Shown: piece by piece, positions 35,775-44,877 of the stretch
Position numbering within the stretch: position 1 is the first letter of the stretch
Layout: the number at the start of each line of letters is the position of its first letter
From: Neiella marina
GTDB taxonomy: Bacteria > Pseudomonadota > Gammaproteobacteria > Enterobacterales > Neiellaceae
DNA: 64,000 nucleotides
Direction of reading: 5' to 3'
NCBI RefSeq assembly: GCF_002165625.1
Contig: NZ_NGNS01000009.1
Location: 1 to 64,000, forward strand
The notes under the pieces: generated by a model
The model's input: only the letters and a program-made list of their open reading frames with translations
The model's database searches: none
What the model was told of the DNA's origin: nothing
Made by a program: the position numbers and the translations under genes

Positions 35775-36262
35775 ATCCTCGTCGTAAAAAGCGTTTAGCG
35801 ACAACTCTAGCTGTGTTGGTTGGGTTGGGAGTTGCCGTTGGCTTTGTACTGTTCTCGATGACGCAGAATATTGATTTGTTCTACACCCCATCAGAAATCA
35901 TTAATGGTAAGAATGAAACTGGCGTAAAGCCGCAAATCGGCCAGCGCCTCCGCATTGGCGGGATGGTTTTGCCAGGCAGTGTTAGGCGTGATCAGAACTC
36001 ATTGAAAGTTAGTTTTGACCTGTTTGATCAAGGCCCGCTGGTAACGATCGAATACGACGGTATTTTGCCGGATTTATTCCGTGAAGGTCAGGGGATCGTT
36101 GCCAATGGCGTGTTGACCGGACCAACCACCATTAAAGCTCACGAGGTGTTGGCCAAGCACGATGAAGAATACATGCCACCCGATGTTGCCGAAGCAGTCG
36201 GTAAGGTACATCCCAATGGTGTCGGTAACAAAGCCGCCGAACAAACTGGAGGCGCTTACTGA
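35771..36262 (+). CDS. ccmE: Heme chaperone CcmE
   Basis: Encodes 163 residues: N-terminal membrane anchor, then a periplasmic β-barrel ([37 protein letters not shown]). The heme-attachment His lies in [12 protein letters not shown], the known HxxxY motif. It carries heme from CcmC to CcmF. The C-terminal tail is Gly/Asn-rich. Confidence 0.95.
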   Translation: MNPRRKKRLATTLAVLVGLGVAVGFVLFSMTQNIDLFYTPSEIINGKNETGVKPQIGQRLRIGGMVLPGSVRRDQNSLKVSFDLFDQGPLVTIEYDGILPDLFREGQGIVANGVLTGPTTIKAHEVLAKHDEEYMPPDVAEAVGKVHPNGVGNKAAEQTGGAY

Positions 36263-38238
36263 TGATTGCTGAATGGGGTCATATAGCCCAAATTTTGGCG
36301 CTAATTGTTGGCGTATTGTTGGCCATCATTCCGATGGTTGGTAGCTATCGTGGTTGGCTGAATTGGATGCAGATGGCACGACCATTAGCACAGTTACAGT
36401 TTCTGTTGGTTGCGATTGCTTTTGCTGCGCTTTGCTATGCCTTTGTGCAGGACGATTTTACCCTCAGTTATGTCGCCCAAAACTCCAATTCTAAATTGCC
36501 TTGGTATTACAAAGTATCCGCCGTTTGGGGAGCTCACGAAGGCTCACTGCTACTATGGATTTTGATGCTCTGTGGCTGGCAAGCAGCGGTATCAATTTTT
36601 AGTCGCGCTTTACCTTTGGTGGCAATTGCCCGAGTGCTTGCCGTCATGGGCATGATTTCGGTCGGTTTTCTGGCGTTTATTCAGTTTACATCGAATCCAT
36701 TTGAGACCCTGCTGCCGTTCTATCCGGTCGATGGCCGAGACCTCAACCCTTTGCTTCAAGACATCGGCCTGATCATGCATCCGCCAATGCTCTACATGGG
36801 CTATGTTGGTTTCGCTGTGGCCTTTGCGTTTGCTATCGCAGCATTGTTGTCCGGCCAGCTTGATGCCGCGTGGGCGCGTTGGTCACGTCCTTGGACTTTA
36901 GCTGCTTGGATTAGTTTGACTATTGGTATTGCTCTGGGCAGTTGGTGGGCTTACTACGAACTCGGCTGGGGCGGTTGGTGGTTCTGGGATCCAGTTGAAA
37001 ATGCCTCATTTATGCCGTGGCTTGCCGGCACCGCATTGATTCACTCTCTGGCGGTTTGTGAGAAACGCGGCGTGTTTAAGTTGTGGACTGTGTTACTGGC
37101 GCTGTCAGCGTTCTCACTCAGTTTGCTAGGAACCTTCCTTGTCCGCTCCGGGGTGTTGGTCTCGGTCCATGCGTTTGCCAGTGATCCAAGTCGCGGTTTG
37201 TTTATTCTTGCCTTCTTGTTCTTGGTTGTTGGTGGCTCTCTGGCACTATTTGCTTGGAAAGGAGCCGCGATTAAGAGCCGTGGACAATACGACTTGATGA
37301 GTCGAGAGACCCTGTTGTTGGGCAATAATTTATTGTTAGTAACAGCAACTCTGGTGGTGCTGGTTGGTACTATTTGGCCGTTGATTCACAAAGAAATTGG
37401 CTGGGGCACCATCTCTGTTGGACCGCCGTTCTTTAATCTCATTTTCTCCATTTTGATCGTACCTTTTGTGTTTTTGTTGGGGGTTGGGCCGCTGGCTCGT
37501 TGGCGTCGCCAGCCAATCGGGCAGCTCCGTCAAAAACTCCTATTTGCCATTGGATTAAGTGTCAGCGCTGGGATCTTACTCAACGCCGTATTTGGTGATG
37601 TTGAGCATTTCCATGCCGCACTTGGAGTGGTGATGGGGTTGTGGGTGGTGATATGTACCATTCAAGAGATTTTGGCTAACCAACGTGGCAATGACTCGTT
37701 AATCAAAGCGCTCGGCAAAATGTCTCGCAGTCACTGGGGAATGGTGTTTGGCCATTTAGGCTTTGCCATTAGCGTCATTGGTATTGCCCTTACCAGCACC
37801 TACACCACTGAAACTGATGTTCGTATGCAACCGGGTGACAGTCAGCCGTTGGCAGGTTACACGGTGCGCTTTGATCAAGTCGGCCAGTTACAAGGACCCA
37901 ATTATCGAGGCACTGGCGGTGAGTTTTCGGTGTGGGATGGCGATCGAAAAGTCGCTCAGCTTCATGCCGAGAAACGTCAGTATTTAGCTTCTGGCTCGGT
38001 GATGACTGAAGCGGCGATTGATGCCGGCCTGTTCAGAGATTTGTTCGTTGCCCTTGGCGAGCCGCTCGGTGGGGACGCTTGGGCGGTACGATTGCATTAC
38101 AAACCATTTGTTCGTTGGATTTGGTTAGGTGCCTTGGTGATGTCCTTTGGTGGAGCATTGTCGATCTGTGATCGTCGCTATCGACTTGCTCGTCGCCGTC
38201 AACCAAGCCAAATAACGGCGCAGGAAGTTGCAGGATGA
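36262..38238 (+). CDS. ccmF: Cytochrome c heme lyase subunit CcmF
   Basis: Encodes 658 residues with more than a dozen membrane helices. The tryptophan-rich motif reads GWGGWWFWDPVENASFMPWL. WGAHEGSLLLWILML and HPPMLYMGYVGFAVAF are further family marks. With CcmH it joins heme to apocytochrome c. Overlaps ccmE by one base and ccmG by four. Confidence 0.96.
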   Translation: MIAEWGHIAQILALIVGVLLAIIPMVGSYRGWLNWMQMARPLAQLQFLLVAIAFAALCYAFVQDDFTLSYVAQNSNSKLPWYYKVSAVWGAHEGSLLLWILMLCGWQAAVSIFSRALPLVAIARVLAVMGMISVGFLAFIQFTSNPFETLLPFYPVDGRDLNPLLQDIGLIMHPPMLYMGYVGFAVAFAFAIAALLSGQLDAAWARWSRPWTLAAWISLTIGIALGSWWAYYELGWGGWWFWDPVENASFMPWLAGTALIHSLAVCEKRGVFKLWTVLLALSAFSLSLLGTFLVRSGVLVSVHAFASDPSRGLFILAFLFLVVGGSLALFAWKGAAIKSRGQYDLMSRETLLLGNNLLLVTATLVVLVGTIWPLIHKEIGWGTISVGPPFFNLIFSILIVPFVFLLGVGPLARWRRQPIGQLRQKLLFAIGLSVSAGILLNAVFGDVEHFHAALGVVMGLWVVICTIQEILANQRGNDSLIKALGKMSRSHWGMVFGHLGFAISVIGIALTSTYTTETDVRMQPGDSQPLAGYTVRFDQVGQLQGPNYRGTGGEFSVWDGDRKVAQLHAEKRQYLASGSVMTEAAIDAGLFRDLFVALGEPLGGDAWAVRLHYKPFVRWIWLGALVMSFGGALSICDRRYRLARRRQPSQITAQEVAG

Positions 38239-38765
38239 ATAAACGTATATTTCTATTGCTACCGCTGTTGGCCTTTATTGCCGTCGGGGTGTTTTTCTAT
38301 TCCGCGTTGTTCTCCGATCCGAGGGAACTTGAGTCTGCACTAGTGGGTAAGCCGGTGCCTGAATTTCAGTTGCCGGATCTTCTTAATCCGCAACAGCAAA
38401 CTGATGTCGACAGCTTTGGTGAAGGCCCTTACTTACTCAACGTTTGGGCAACTTGGTGCCCGACGTGCCGAGCGGAGCACGAGTTTCTCAACACGCTTGC
38501 CGCTCAGGGGGTGAAAATTGTTGGTCTTAACTATAAAGACGAACCAGCCAAAGCCCGCCGTTGGTTGGCGCAATTGGGCGATCCCTATGTGCTAAACGTT
38601 CTGGATTACGAAGGTACCTTTGCCATCGACTTGGGAGTTTACGGGGCCCCCGAAACTTTTATCGTCGATCGTCAAGGCATCATCCAGTATCGTCATGTCG
38701 GCGATGTTAATGCTCGAGTTTGGCAGGAAAAACTCGCTGACTTGTATCGCCAGGCAGGAGAATAG
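38235..38765 (+). CDS. ccmG: Periplasmic thioredoxin-like protein CcmG (DsbE)
   Basis: Encodes 176 residues: one N-terminal membrane anchor and a thioredoxin fold with active site WATWCPTCRAEHEFL. The cis-Pro loop VYGAPETFIVD is present. It keeps apocytochrome cysteines reduced for heme ligation, with CcmH. Confidence 0.95.
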   Translation: MNKRIFLLLPLLAFIAVGVFFYSALFSDPRELESALVGKPVPEFQLPDLLNPQQQTDVDSFGEGPYLLNVWATWCPTCRAEHEFLNTLAAQGVKIVGLNYKDEPAKARRWLAQLGDPYVLNVLDYEGTFAIDLGVYGAPETFIVDRQGIIQYRHVGDVNARVWQEKLADLYRQAGE

Positions 38766-38767
38766 TG

Positions 38768-39247
38768 ATGATCAAGTTCTATCGATTCTGCGTCGCCTTG
38801 ATTGCCGTTTGCTGGACTGTATCGGTTCAGGCTGCGATTGATGCCTATCCGTTTGAGGATGCTGCCAAAGAAGCTCAATTTCGTGAGCTTATCAATGAGA
38901 TACGTTGCCCTAAGTGTCAAAACCAAACCATCTCCGATTCTGATGCTGGATTGGCCAAAGACTTAAAAGACAAAACCTATGAAATGGTTCAACAAGGCGC
39001 CAGTAAAGAGCAAGTTATTGACTATATGGTGCAGCGCTATGGTGACTTTGTTCATTACCAACCGCCGATCAAACAATCCACTTGGGTGCTTTGGTTTGGT
39101 CCGTTTGTGTTCTTATTGATTGCGGTCATTGGTGTCGCAGTAATGATTGCCAGAAAGCGTTCACCTAAGGCTGCTGTCGGCCAATTAACCGATACCGAGA
39201 AAGCTCGCTTGGCTGAATTAATGAAAAAGGATGACTCAAACTCATGA
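38768..39247 (+). CDS. ccmH: Cytochrome c maturation protein CcmH
   Basis: Encodes 159 residues: signal peptide, the redox pair in INEIRCPKCQNQTISDSDAG, and a C-terminal membrane helix (LWFGPFVFLLIAVIGVAVMI). It binds apocytochrome c. ATG at 38768 is preferred with AGGAG seven bases upstream; a GTG at 38765 overlaps the ccmG stop. This is the short CcmH, with CcmI separate. Confidence 0.93.
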   Translation: MIKFYRFCVALIAVCWTVSVQAAIDAYPFEDAAKEAQFRELINEIRCPKCQNQTISDSDAGLAKDLKDKTYEMVQQGASKEQVIDYMVQRYGDFVHYQPPIKQSTWVLWFGPFVFLLIAVIGVAVMIARKRSPKAAVGQLTDTEKARLAELMKKDDSNS

Positions 39248-40533
39248 CGTTGTTTTGGATAGGCGCGTTACTCATTCTAGCCATAATGGCTGTGCCCTTT
39301 GTATTGGTCGCTGGCAGACGTGCAAAGGCTGTTGGCTTGACTCAGTTGGAGCTCAATCGCCACGTGTTTGAACAACGTCAGCTGGAGATTAAGCAGCAGT
39401 TTGAACGCGGAGAAATGACCGAACAAGAGTTCCAACAGCTGAATTTGGAACTGCAAACCAACTTGCTTGACGACACCGAAGAAATGACCGCTGAGCGAAG
39501 CGGCAATGGTGCAGTTTGGCCCATGTGGGGATTGTTTGGTGTTGGTGTTGTTGCTGCGGTCATCATGTACGTGTTCATGGGCAATCAAGACAAGGTGGAG
39601 CAGTGGCAGCAAAGTATGGTGCAAATGCCTGAGCTAGCTCAGCGCTTGATGCAGCCAGGGGATAATCCGCTCAGTAATGAGGAATTGGAACTGTTTGCGC
39701 TGGCGTTGCGAACGCAACTCAATGACAAAGGCGATGACGCTATGGGCTGGCTGTTGTTTGGTCGCATTCAAATGTCTTTTGGCCGTCTAAATGAAGCGAC
39801 CGAAGCATTTGTTAATGCTCTTCATCTAGAGCCCAGCAATAAAGCGGCAAATTTAAGTTATGCCAAGGCACTAGCAATGTCAGCTGAGCCTGCCAAGCTT
39901 GAATACGCCAAAAGCATTTACCAGCGCCTATTGATTGAATCACCGACAGATCTCGATGTGTTGAGTGAGCAAGCATTCACTTTGTTTGAAGCTGGTGACC
40001 GCGCTGCAGCATTTGCCAGTTGGGAGCGAATGTTAGAAATTATTCCGGCCGATAGTCCCCGTCATCAACAGATCACTCAGACGTTGGCAATGCTTAAATC
40101 GCAACAGCATGGCGTCAACCCTCATGCTCAACCAGCATCAGCGCCGGAGGCGCAACAACAGCAAACGCCGGCCAGCGATGCAGATGAAGTATCTGGCCTA
40201 AAAATCGATGTTACTGTATCTGCAGGCCAAGATATCGAGTTCCCTGCGGATAGTTTCCTTGTCGTTTATGCGCGTGCTGTACAAGGGCCGCCAATGCCAA
40301 TGGCAGTCAAGCGCATGCCGATGCCGAGCTTGCCGCTGACACTGCAATTAACCTCAGCGGATGCCATGATGGACAACTACTCGCTTGGAGCGGTTGAACC
40401 ATTTGAAGTGGTTGCCCGAGTCGTAAAAGGTGCCAACGTAGCCACCGCCGACGCACTTTTTGAGGCCGTTGGTAGTGAATTGCGTAAACAAGATTTACCG
40501 ACTCAGGTAAACTTGACCCTTCAAGGGCAGTAA
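39244..40533 (+). CDS. ccmI: Cytochrome c maturation protein CcmI
   Basis: Encodes 429 residues. Two membrane helices (first near 3-20, second near 95-115) flank a cytoplasmic coil. TPR repeats follow at about 160-290 (GWLLFGRIQMSFGRLNEATE), and a C-terminal β-rich domain begins after a Gln/Ala/Pro linker. It is the apocytochrome chaperone of System I. It overlaps ccmH by four bases and ends the operon. Confidence 0.9.
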   Translation: MTLFWIGALLILAIMAVPFVLVAGRRAKAVGLTQLELNRHVFEQRQLEIKQQFERGEMTEQEFQQLNLELQTNLLDDTEEMTAERSGNGAVWPMWGLFGVGVVAAVIMYVFMGNQDKVEQWQQSMVQMPELAQRLMQPGDNPLSNEELELFALALRTQLNDKGDDAMGWLLFGRIQMSFGRLNEATEAFVNALHLEPSNKAANLSYAKALAMSAEPAKLEYAKSIYQRLLIESPTDLDVLSEQAFTLFEAGDRAAAFASWERMLEIIPADSPRHQQITQTLAMLKSQQHGVNPHAQPASAPEAQQQQTPASDADEVSGLKIDVTVSAGQDIEFPADSFLVVYARAVQGPPMPMAVKRMPMPSLPLTLQLTSADAMMDNYSLGAVEPFEVVARVVKGANVATADALFEAVGSELRKQDLPTQVNLTLQGQ

Positions 40534-40557
40534 CAGAACAGTCAAAGGAAACAAAGT

Positions 40558-41361
40558 ATGACGACGCTACGATGGGGTAGTGTGCTGGTCGCGTTATTGG
40601 CAACATTTAGTGCCAATGCGGGCTATGAAAATGCGCAGGTACAAGAGCGCGAAGAGATCCGCCGAGAAGCTTACTATGCCAATCGGATTTACGATCCGCG
40701 TGATCCGTTGGAAGACATGAACCGGGCGTTTTATCACCTCAACTTCAACATTATTGATCCTTACGTTTTTCGGCCTTTGACCGTCGCTTATGTTGAATAT
40801 GTGCCCGAGCTTGCTCGCGAGGGCATCAATAACTTTGTTCTCAATTTTGAGGAGCCATCGTCGGCCGTCAACAATCTGCTGCAGGGCAAGGGTGGTGATT
40901 CAGCCAATAATGTTGGTCGCTTTGCGGTGAATTCAACGATTGGCATTCTTGGCGTTATCGATGTTGCAAAATACATGGGAATGGAGCGCAAACTCGACGA
41001 ATTCGGTGAAGTGCTTGGTTACTATGGCGTCAGTGACGGTGCCTATTTAATGTTGCCGGTTATGGGACCCTCATCGGTTCGCGAGGAAGTCGGCGACTAT
41101 GTTGATAATTCCTATTGGCCTTTGTCGAAGATTGGTTTTTGGCCTAAGCTGTTGATGAATACCTTTAAGGGCTTGTATGCAAGAGCGCAGCTACTAGAGC
41201 AAGAAAGTTTTCTGGAAACGAGCCTAGACCCTTATGCGGTGGTAAAAGAAGGCTATTTCCAACGTGTGCGCTACCAAGTGTATGACGGCCAGTTGCCGGA
41301 CGTTGAGCCTGAAGATGATGCATTTTTGGAAGATTACCTCGACGAAATCGATTCGATGTAA
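40558..41361 (+). CDS. mlaA: MlaA (VacJ) outer-membrane lipid asymmetry protein, no lipobox
   Basis: Encodes 267 residues. The core is clearly MlaA: DPLEDMNRAFYHLNFNIIDP, GINNFVLNFEEPSSAVNNLL and YGVSDGAYLMLPVMGPSSVR. MlaA removes misplaced phospholipid from the outer leaflet with porins and MlaC. The signal peptide ends SANA|GYEN, with no Cys, so it should be cut by signal peptidase I. E. coli MlaA is a lipoprotein, so this is unusual. The C-terminal ~25 residues are very acidic. Starts 24 bases after ccmI. Confidence 0.92.
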   Translation: MTTLRWGSVLVALLATFSANAGYENAQVQEREEIRREAYYANRIYDPRDPLEDMNRAFYHLNFNIIDPYVFRPLTVAYVEYVPELAREGINNFVLNFEEPSSAVNNLLQGKGGDSANNVGRFAVNSTIGILGVIDVAKYMGMERKLDEFGEVLGYYGVSDGAYLMLPVMGPSSVREEVGDYVDNSYWPLSKIGFWPKLLMNTFKGLYARAQLLEQESFLETSLDPYAVVKEGYFQRVRYQVYDGQLPDVEPEDDAFLEDYLDEIDSM

Positions 41362-41387
41362 TTTTGCCTTAACACTCGGAGCAAGGT

Positions 41388-42536
41388 TTGAGCGACAGTC
41401 CCATCAACCTAGGTCGAATATTAGTAGTCGATTCAGACCCTGCATATCGACTCCAGTGTTTTGAGATTTTTTCCGCATACGGTTATCAAGTCGAGCTTGC
41501 TGAGTCAGTTGCCGAAGGGCTCGATTGTTTTTACTCCGGTCGGCCTATTGCCGTTTTTTGCGAGCTTGACCTTAGCGACAGCAAAGGTGTCGAGCTGCTC
41601 AAGTCAATTCGCAAGTCGGATAAGAAAACACCATTCGTGGTATTAGCGCAAGAAGCGAACATGGCCGGTGCCCTGTCGGCACTCCGTCATGGCGCCCAAG
41701 ACTTTATTACCAAGCCGTTACCCGACCCCTCGATTCTGCTTCACACCTTACAGGGGTTGTTGATCCACGACGAACAACACCAGCAAGATGAGCTTGAAAT
41801 TGCCATCAGTGAATTGCGCTATAACCGCGAAGAGCTGCGTCGCGACCAAGCAATGGCCAGCTTGTTCCAAGCTAGTTTATTACCTCAGCAACAGTTTGAT
41901 ATTGGCCGTTTCCGTATCTCTTGGCGGATGCCACTTAAACCCACTCCCAATCGTTATTTTCTTGATGTGTTTTCGCTCTCAGAGCGACATACATCATTTT
42001 ACATTGCTGACTTTGGTGATGATCCCGTCGAAGCCGCATTTGCCAGTGGCGCGTTGAAAGTTGTCTTTAACGAGGCTCTTCGAGAGTTCAATCATGACTC
42101 CGCCAATATGCTGCAACACCCTGAACAAGTGATGTCATGGGCTCGGTATTATTTGAGTTCGTTGAACTTAAAAGAGACGCCGTCATTGGTCTATGGCTTG
42201 CTGGATGCAAAACATGGTCGCATGAAATGGGCTAGCGCAGCATTCGACAAGGGGCCATACGTTTGGTTCGATGCCGCCACTCAAGCACTGGCTGACCCGG
42301 GCCCTTCGCTTCACAACTCGATTGCTCACGAGCCGGTTTATAACTGCAATGAGTTTTCCGTCGATGAACAGCGACCTTTAGTGTTTAGCCATCTTCCGGA
42401 ACAACAGCTATTGGCAATCGCTCAGCAGCCGAGTTCTGTCAAGCTGCCAGTCCAAGTCAGCGATGTGTTAGCGCAGCCACTGGCCAACAAAGTAGCTGGC
42501 GATGTGTTTAGCCTCGTCGTCGGCCGCCATTCTTAA
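41388..42536 (+). CDS. RssB-like protein: degenerate receiver plus PP2C-like domain
   Basis: Encodes 382 residues from a TTG with CGGAGCAAGG upstream. Residues ~10-120 fold as a receiver (ILVVDSDPAYRLQCFEIF) but the acceptor position is Glu59, one pocket acid is Ser16 and the switch Thr is Ala87; Lys109 remains. A coiled coil near 130-155 leads to a PP2C/SpoIIE-like domain (ISWRMPLKPTPNRYFLDVF, YGLLDAKHGRMKWASAAF) that lacks the usual GD and GHG metal-binding signatures. The layout matches RssB, the RpoS-degradation adaptor, but the function here is unproven. It stands 26 bases after mlaA. Confidence 0.7.
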   Translation: MSDSPINLGRILVVDSDPAYRLQCFEIFSAYGYQVELAESVAEGLDCFYSGRPIAVFCELDLSDSKGVELLKSIRKSDKKTPFVVLAQEANMAGALSALRHGAQDFITKPLPDPSILLHTLQGLLIHDEQHQQDELEIAISELRYNREELRRDQAMASLFQASLLPQQQFDIGRFRISWRMPLKPTPNRYFLDVFSLSERHTSFYIADFGDDPVEAAFASGALKVVFNEALREFNHDSANMLQHPEQVMSWARYYLSSLNLKETPSLVYGLLDAKHGRMKWASAAFDKGPYVWFDAATQALADPGPSLHNSIAHEPVYNCNEFSVDEQRPLVFSHLPEQQLLAIAQQPSSVKLPVQVSDVLAQPLANKVAGDVFSLVVGRHS

Positions 42537-42543
42537 CTGTTTC

Positions 42544-42861
42544 TCAGTTGTCGTCCTCATCTGCTTTACTGTTCTCATAGGCTTTAATTGCTTCTGGCCA
42601 GTGTTTCGCTGCGAACAAAATATGTATTGGCCGAGCTAACAAGCTGAAAGCCAACAAAACCAAGATAACACCAGCTAACGCCAAAAACGGGCCGAGTTGT
42701 GCCAACAGAAAAAAGGGTGGCACAAACAATAGTAGTTTGATGATGTTGAGACTCGCCTTCTCAGGAGGGGTAAGGCGCTTCAAGGCGATATTGAGGATCG
42801 CAACGCGCTCTAACGGGCGATAGCGTTGTAACTCGGTAACTTGATTAAGCGATAGCGGCAT
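42544..42861 (-). CDS. Small membrane protein of unknown function
   Basis: Encodes 105 residues. A basic N-terminal helix (RYRPLERVAILNIALKRLTPPE) is followed by two close membrane helices near 40-75 (LLLFVPPFFLLAQLGPFLAL, VILVLLAFSLLARP) and an acidic C-terminal end. I do not recognise the family. It converges on the RssB-like gene with seven bases between stops. Confidence 0.65.
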   Translation of the reverse strand: MPLSLNQVTELQRYRPLERVAILNIALKRLTPPEKASLNIIKLLLFVPPFFLLAQLGPFLALAGVILVLLAFSLLARPIHILFAAKHWPEAIKAYENSKADEDDN

Positions 42862-42912
42862 AACATCCCCTTTTATCTATTCCTAATGATCTTACGCGGA
42901 TGGCGTAAAAGA

Positions 42913-42935
42913 GGGCTGCACTTGCAGCCCTTTTT
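42913..42935 (-). terminator. Terminator between the POT transporter and the small membrane protein
   Basis: GGGCTGC / GCAGCCC with a four-base loop forms a strong stem. Reading the - strand, it is followed by TCTTTTA, which would end the transporter transcript; on the + strand five T follow. Confidence 0.75.
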
Positions 42936-42958
42936 GCGGTTAGATGATAGCGACAGTC

Positions 42959-44380
42959 TTATTGATGTTGACCCGCTGTTTCTAACTCTTCTTCAAGCTT
43001 ATCGTGGCTGGTACCTTCAGCGCCGTGCATCCAATAAACTAACTTATTGGCAAACAAGAACAAGATAATGCCTGAAATGGTTGCAGTGATAGCAATACCG
43101 GCGAAAATTGATAGCGCGTTATCTACCATGTTGGCTTCATCACCGTGACCAATAAATGAGCCAACGAAGCCAGCAACATAGTTTGCCAAACCGGTAAAGA
43201 AGAACCAGGTTCCCATCAACAGTGATGCCAAGCGCAGCGGAGCCAACTTAGTGACCATCGACAAGCCAATCGGTGATAAGCAAAGTTCGCCCATTGTATG
43301 GAAGAAATAAGCACCTACTAGCCACATCATGCTGGTTTTCACATTGATGTCGCCGCCTTGCTGCATTGTTGCGCCAATCATGAACACAAAACCGATTGCG
43401 AGCAAAACCAAACCCATACCAAATTTGACCGGAGACGTTGGCTCTTTGTCACCCATACGAGTCCAAATCATAGCGATGATTGGGGCACATATGACGATGA
43501 AGAATGGGTTAAGTGATTGGAACCAAGTGGTTGGTACTTCAAATGACCCCAAGTGACGATCTGTAAAGCGATCGGCATAGATGTTCATCAAACCGCCAGC
43601 CTGTTCAAAGCCAGCCCAGAAGATAATGGTGAAAACACCAAGAATGAAAATGACCTTAATACGATCAAATTCTTCTTTAGTCAGCGGCGCTTTGCGCTCT
43701 TCAGTTTGCTGTTGCTTAGAGAGCGTGGCAGCAGGAACGGTACCAATGTCTCCGAGGAGCTTGCGGGCGAAGGTCAGTTGAATAATCAATGACAGCACCA
43801 TACCAGCACCGGCGCAAGCAAAACCAGCTTGCCAGCTACCGCCAGCCGCAGCTACGACACTACCAACGACGATGCCTGACAGGAACGCACCAACGTTAAT
43901 ACCCATGTAGAAGATGGTAAATGCACCGTCGCGGCGGTGATCGCCTTCTTCATACAGGTCGCCAACCATGGTTGAAATGTTTGGCTTAAACAGGCCGTTA
44001 CCAGCAACGAGTAAGGCCAAACCAATGTAAAACACGGTGACTTCTGCGCCCGGAACCCAAGCATGCGGCGCAGCCAAAGTGAACTGACCGGCTGCCATTA
44101 GCGCACCACCAATCAAAATGGCTTTACGCTGCCCTAAGAAGTTGTCGGCCAACCAGCCACCAATTAGTGGTGTCAGGTAAACAAACATAGTAAATGTGCC
44201 GTAAAGGCTGAGCGCGTCTTTTTCAGACCAGCCTAAACCATGCGCTTTATCGACAAGATATAAAACAAGAATGGCCCGCATGGCATAGTAGCTAAATCGC
44301 TCCCACAACTCGGTGCCAAACAACAAGAACAAGCCGGCAGGATGGCCGAACATGGTCTTATTGGTAGGTAGTTGACTCAT
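42959..44380 (-). CDS. POT-family proton-dependent peptide transporter
   Basis: Encodes 473 residues with about 12-14 membrane helices. The family motif ELWERFSYY is at 24-32 (ExxERFxYY, proton coupling) and GGWLADNFLGQRKAILIGG is in the next helices; GNGLFKPNISTMVGDLY is also typical. It imports di- and tripeptides with protons in the inner membrane. It most resembles the Dtp branch by length and motifs; substrate range cannot be told. The upstream region holds no clear promoter. Confidence 0.9.
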   Translation of the reverse strand: MSQLPTNKTMFGHPAGLFLLFGTELWERFSYYAMRAILVLYLVDKAHGLGWSEKDALSLYGTFTMFVYLTPLIGGWLADNFLGQRKAILIGGALMAAGQFTLAAPHAWVPGAEVTVFYIGLALLVAGNGLFKPNISTMVGDLYEEGDHRRDGAFTIFYMGINVGAFLSGIVVGSVVAAAGGSWQAGFACAGAGMVLSLIIQLTFARKLLGDIGTVPAATLSKQQQTEERKAPLTKEEFDRIKVIFILGVFTIIFWAGFEQAGGLMNIYADRFTDRHLGSFEVPTTWFQSLNPFFIVICAPIIAMIWTRMGDKEPTSPVKFGMGLVLLAIGFVFMIGATMQQGGDINVKTSMMWLVGAYFFHTMGELCLSPIGLSMVTKLAPLRLASLLMGTWFFFTGLANYVAGFVGSFIGHGDEANMVDNALSIFAGIAITATISGIILFLFANKLVYWMHGAEGTSHDKLEEELETAGQHQ

Positions 44381-44621
44381 GTTAATAGATTCCCAGTTTT
44401 CGGTAGTAGTAAAACAGTTTTTGTAGTTATATGACGTGCGTAAGGCACATTATCGCGAGCATGGTTATACAGAAAGCCAGTCTCGATTTCAATTGATGGG
44501 CTGAACGGATAACAGAAATAGCGACTTGTTAGAAGGTGGGATGTTGAATAAGATCGCATTAATTTCTGTTTCAGTGACATCAAGAAAAACTCGCTTTTAA
44601 CGCTTAATTTTGGATTTTAGT

Positions 44622-44650
44622 TTGACATATTGGCGTTGAGAGACGATGAT
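44622..44650 (+). promoter_or_regulatory. Candidate σ70 promoter of the polysaccharide locus
   Basis: A perfect TTGACA at 44622-44627 is followed, after exactly 17 bases, by GATGAT (4 of 6). The start would be near 44657, about 220 bases before the WecA-like gene, leaving a long leader. Confidence 0.4.
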
Positions 44651-44711
44651 TTGGGACGGAAATCACAGAAATGACCCCACTGTAAACCAGTGAATTACGA
44701 GGGGCGTGTTT

Positions 44712-44786
44712 GTGAATGAGCATGGAATGCATCAGAAGATAAAGGATATCGCTACCACTGAGTTGTTGCGAACAATCCAGTACTAA
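44712..44786 (+). CDS. Possible 24-residue leader or small protein
   Basis: GTG at 44712 with GAGGGG at 44699-44704 opens a 24-codon frame ending TIQY. It lies between the candidate promoter and the WecA-like gene. No homology is recognised. Could be a leader peptide or chance. Confidence 0.2.
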   Translation: MNEHGMHQKIKDIATTELLRTIQY

Positions 44787-44877
44787 GATCTGATTTCAAT
44801 GTACTGAAGGTGGTTGGATGTAATCAAAATGCTGTTTGAGTAGTTGGCATCTTGTTGAGGCATCAAAGGGTTTAGGA

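Larger units (their letters stand above)
44381..44877. other. 497-base gap between the transporter and the polysaccharide locus
   Basis: No long conserved reading frame is seen. It holds a short hairpin (GTGC/GCAC at about 44438-44450), a candidate σ70 promoter at 44622-44650 and a 24-codon reading frame, GTG at 44712 to TAA at 44784-44786, preceded by GAGGGG at seven bases. No ops/JUMPstart element (GGCGGTAGC) is present, so RfaH-type control is not suggested. Confidence 0.6.

Noticed and set aside
44377-44583. 68-codon - strand frame overlapping the transporter start by four bases (ATGA-type)
   Set aside because: The protein shows no domain or sensible composition and its start lacks a ribosome site. 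The overlap is probably chance.
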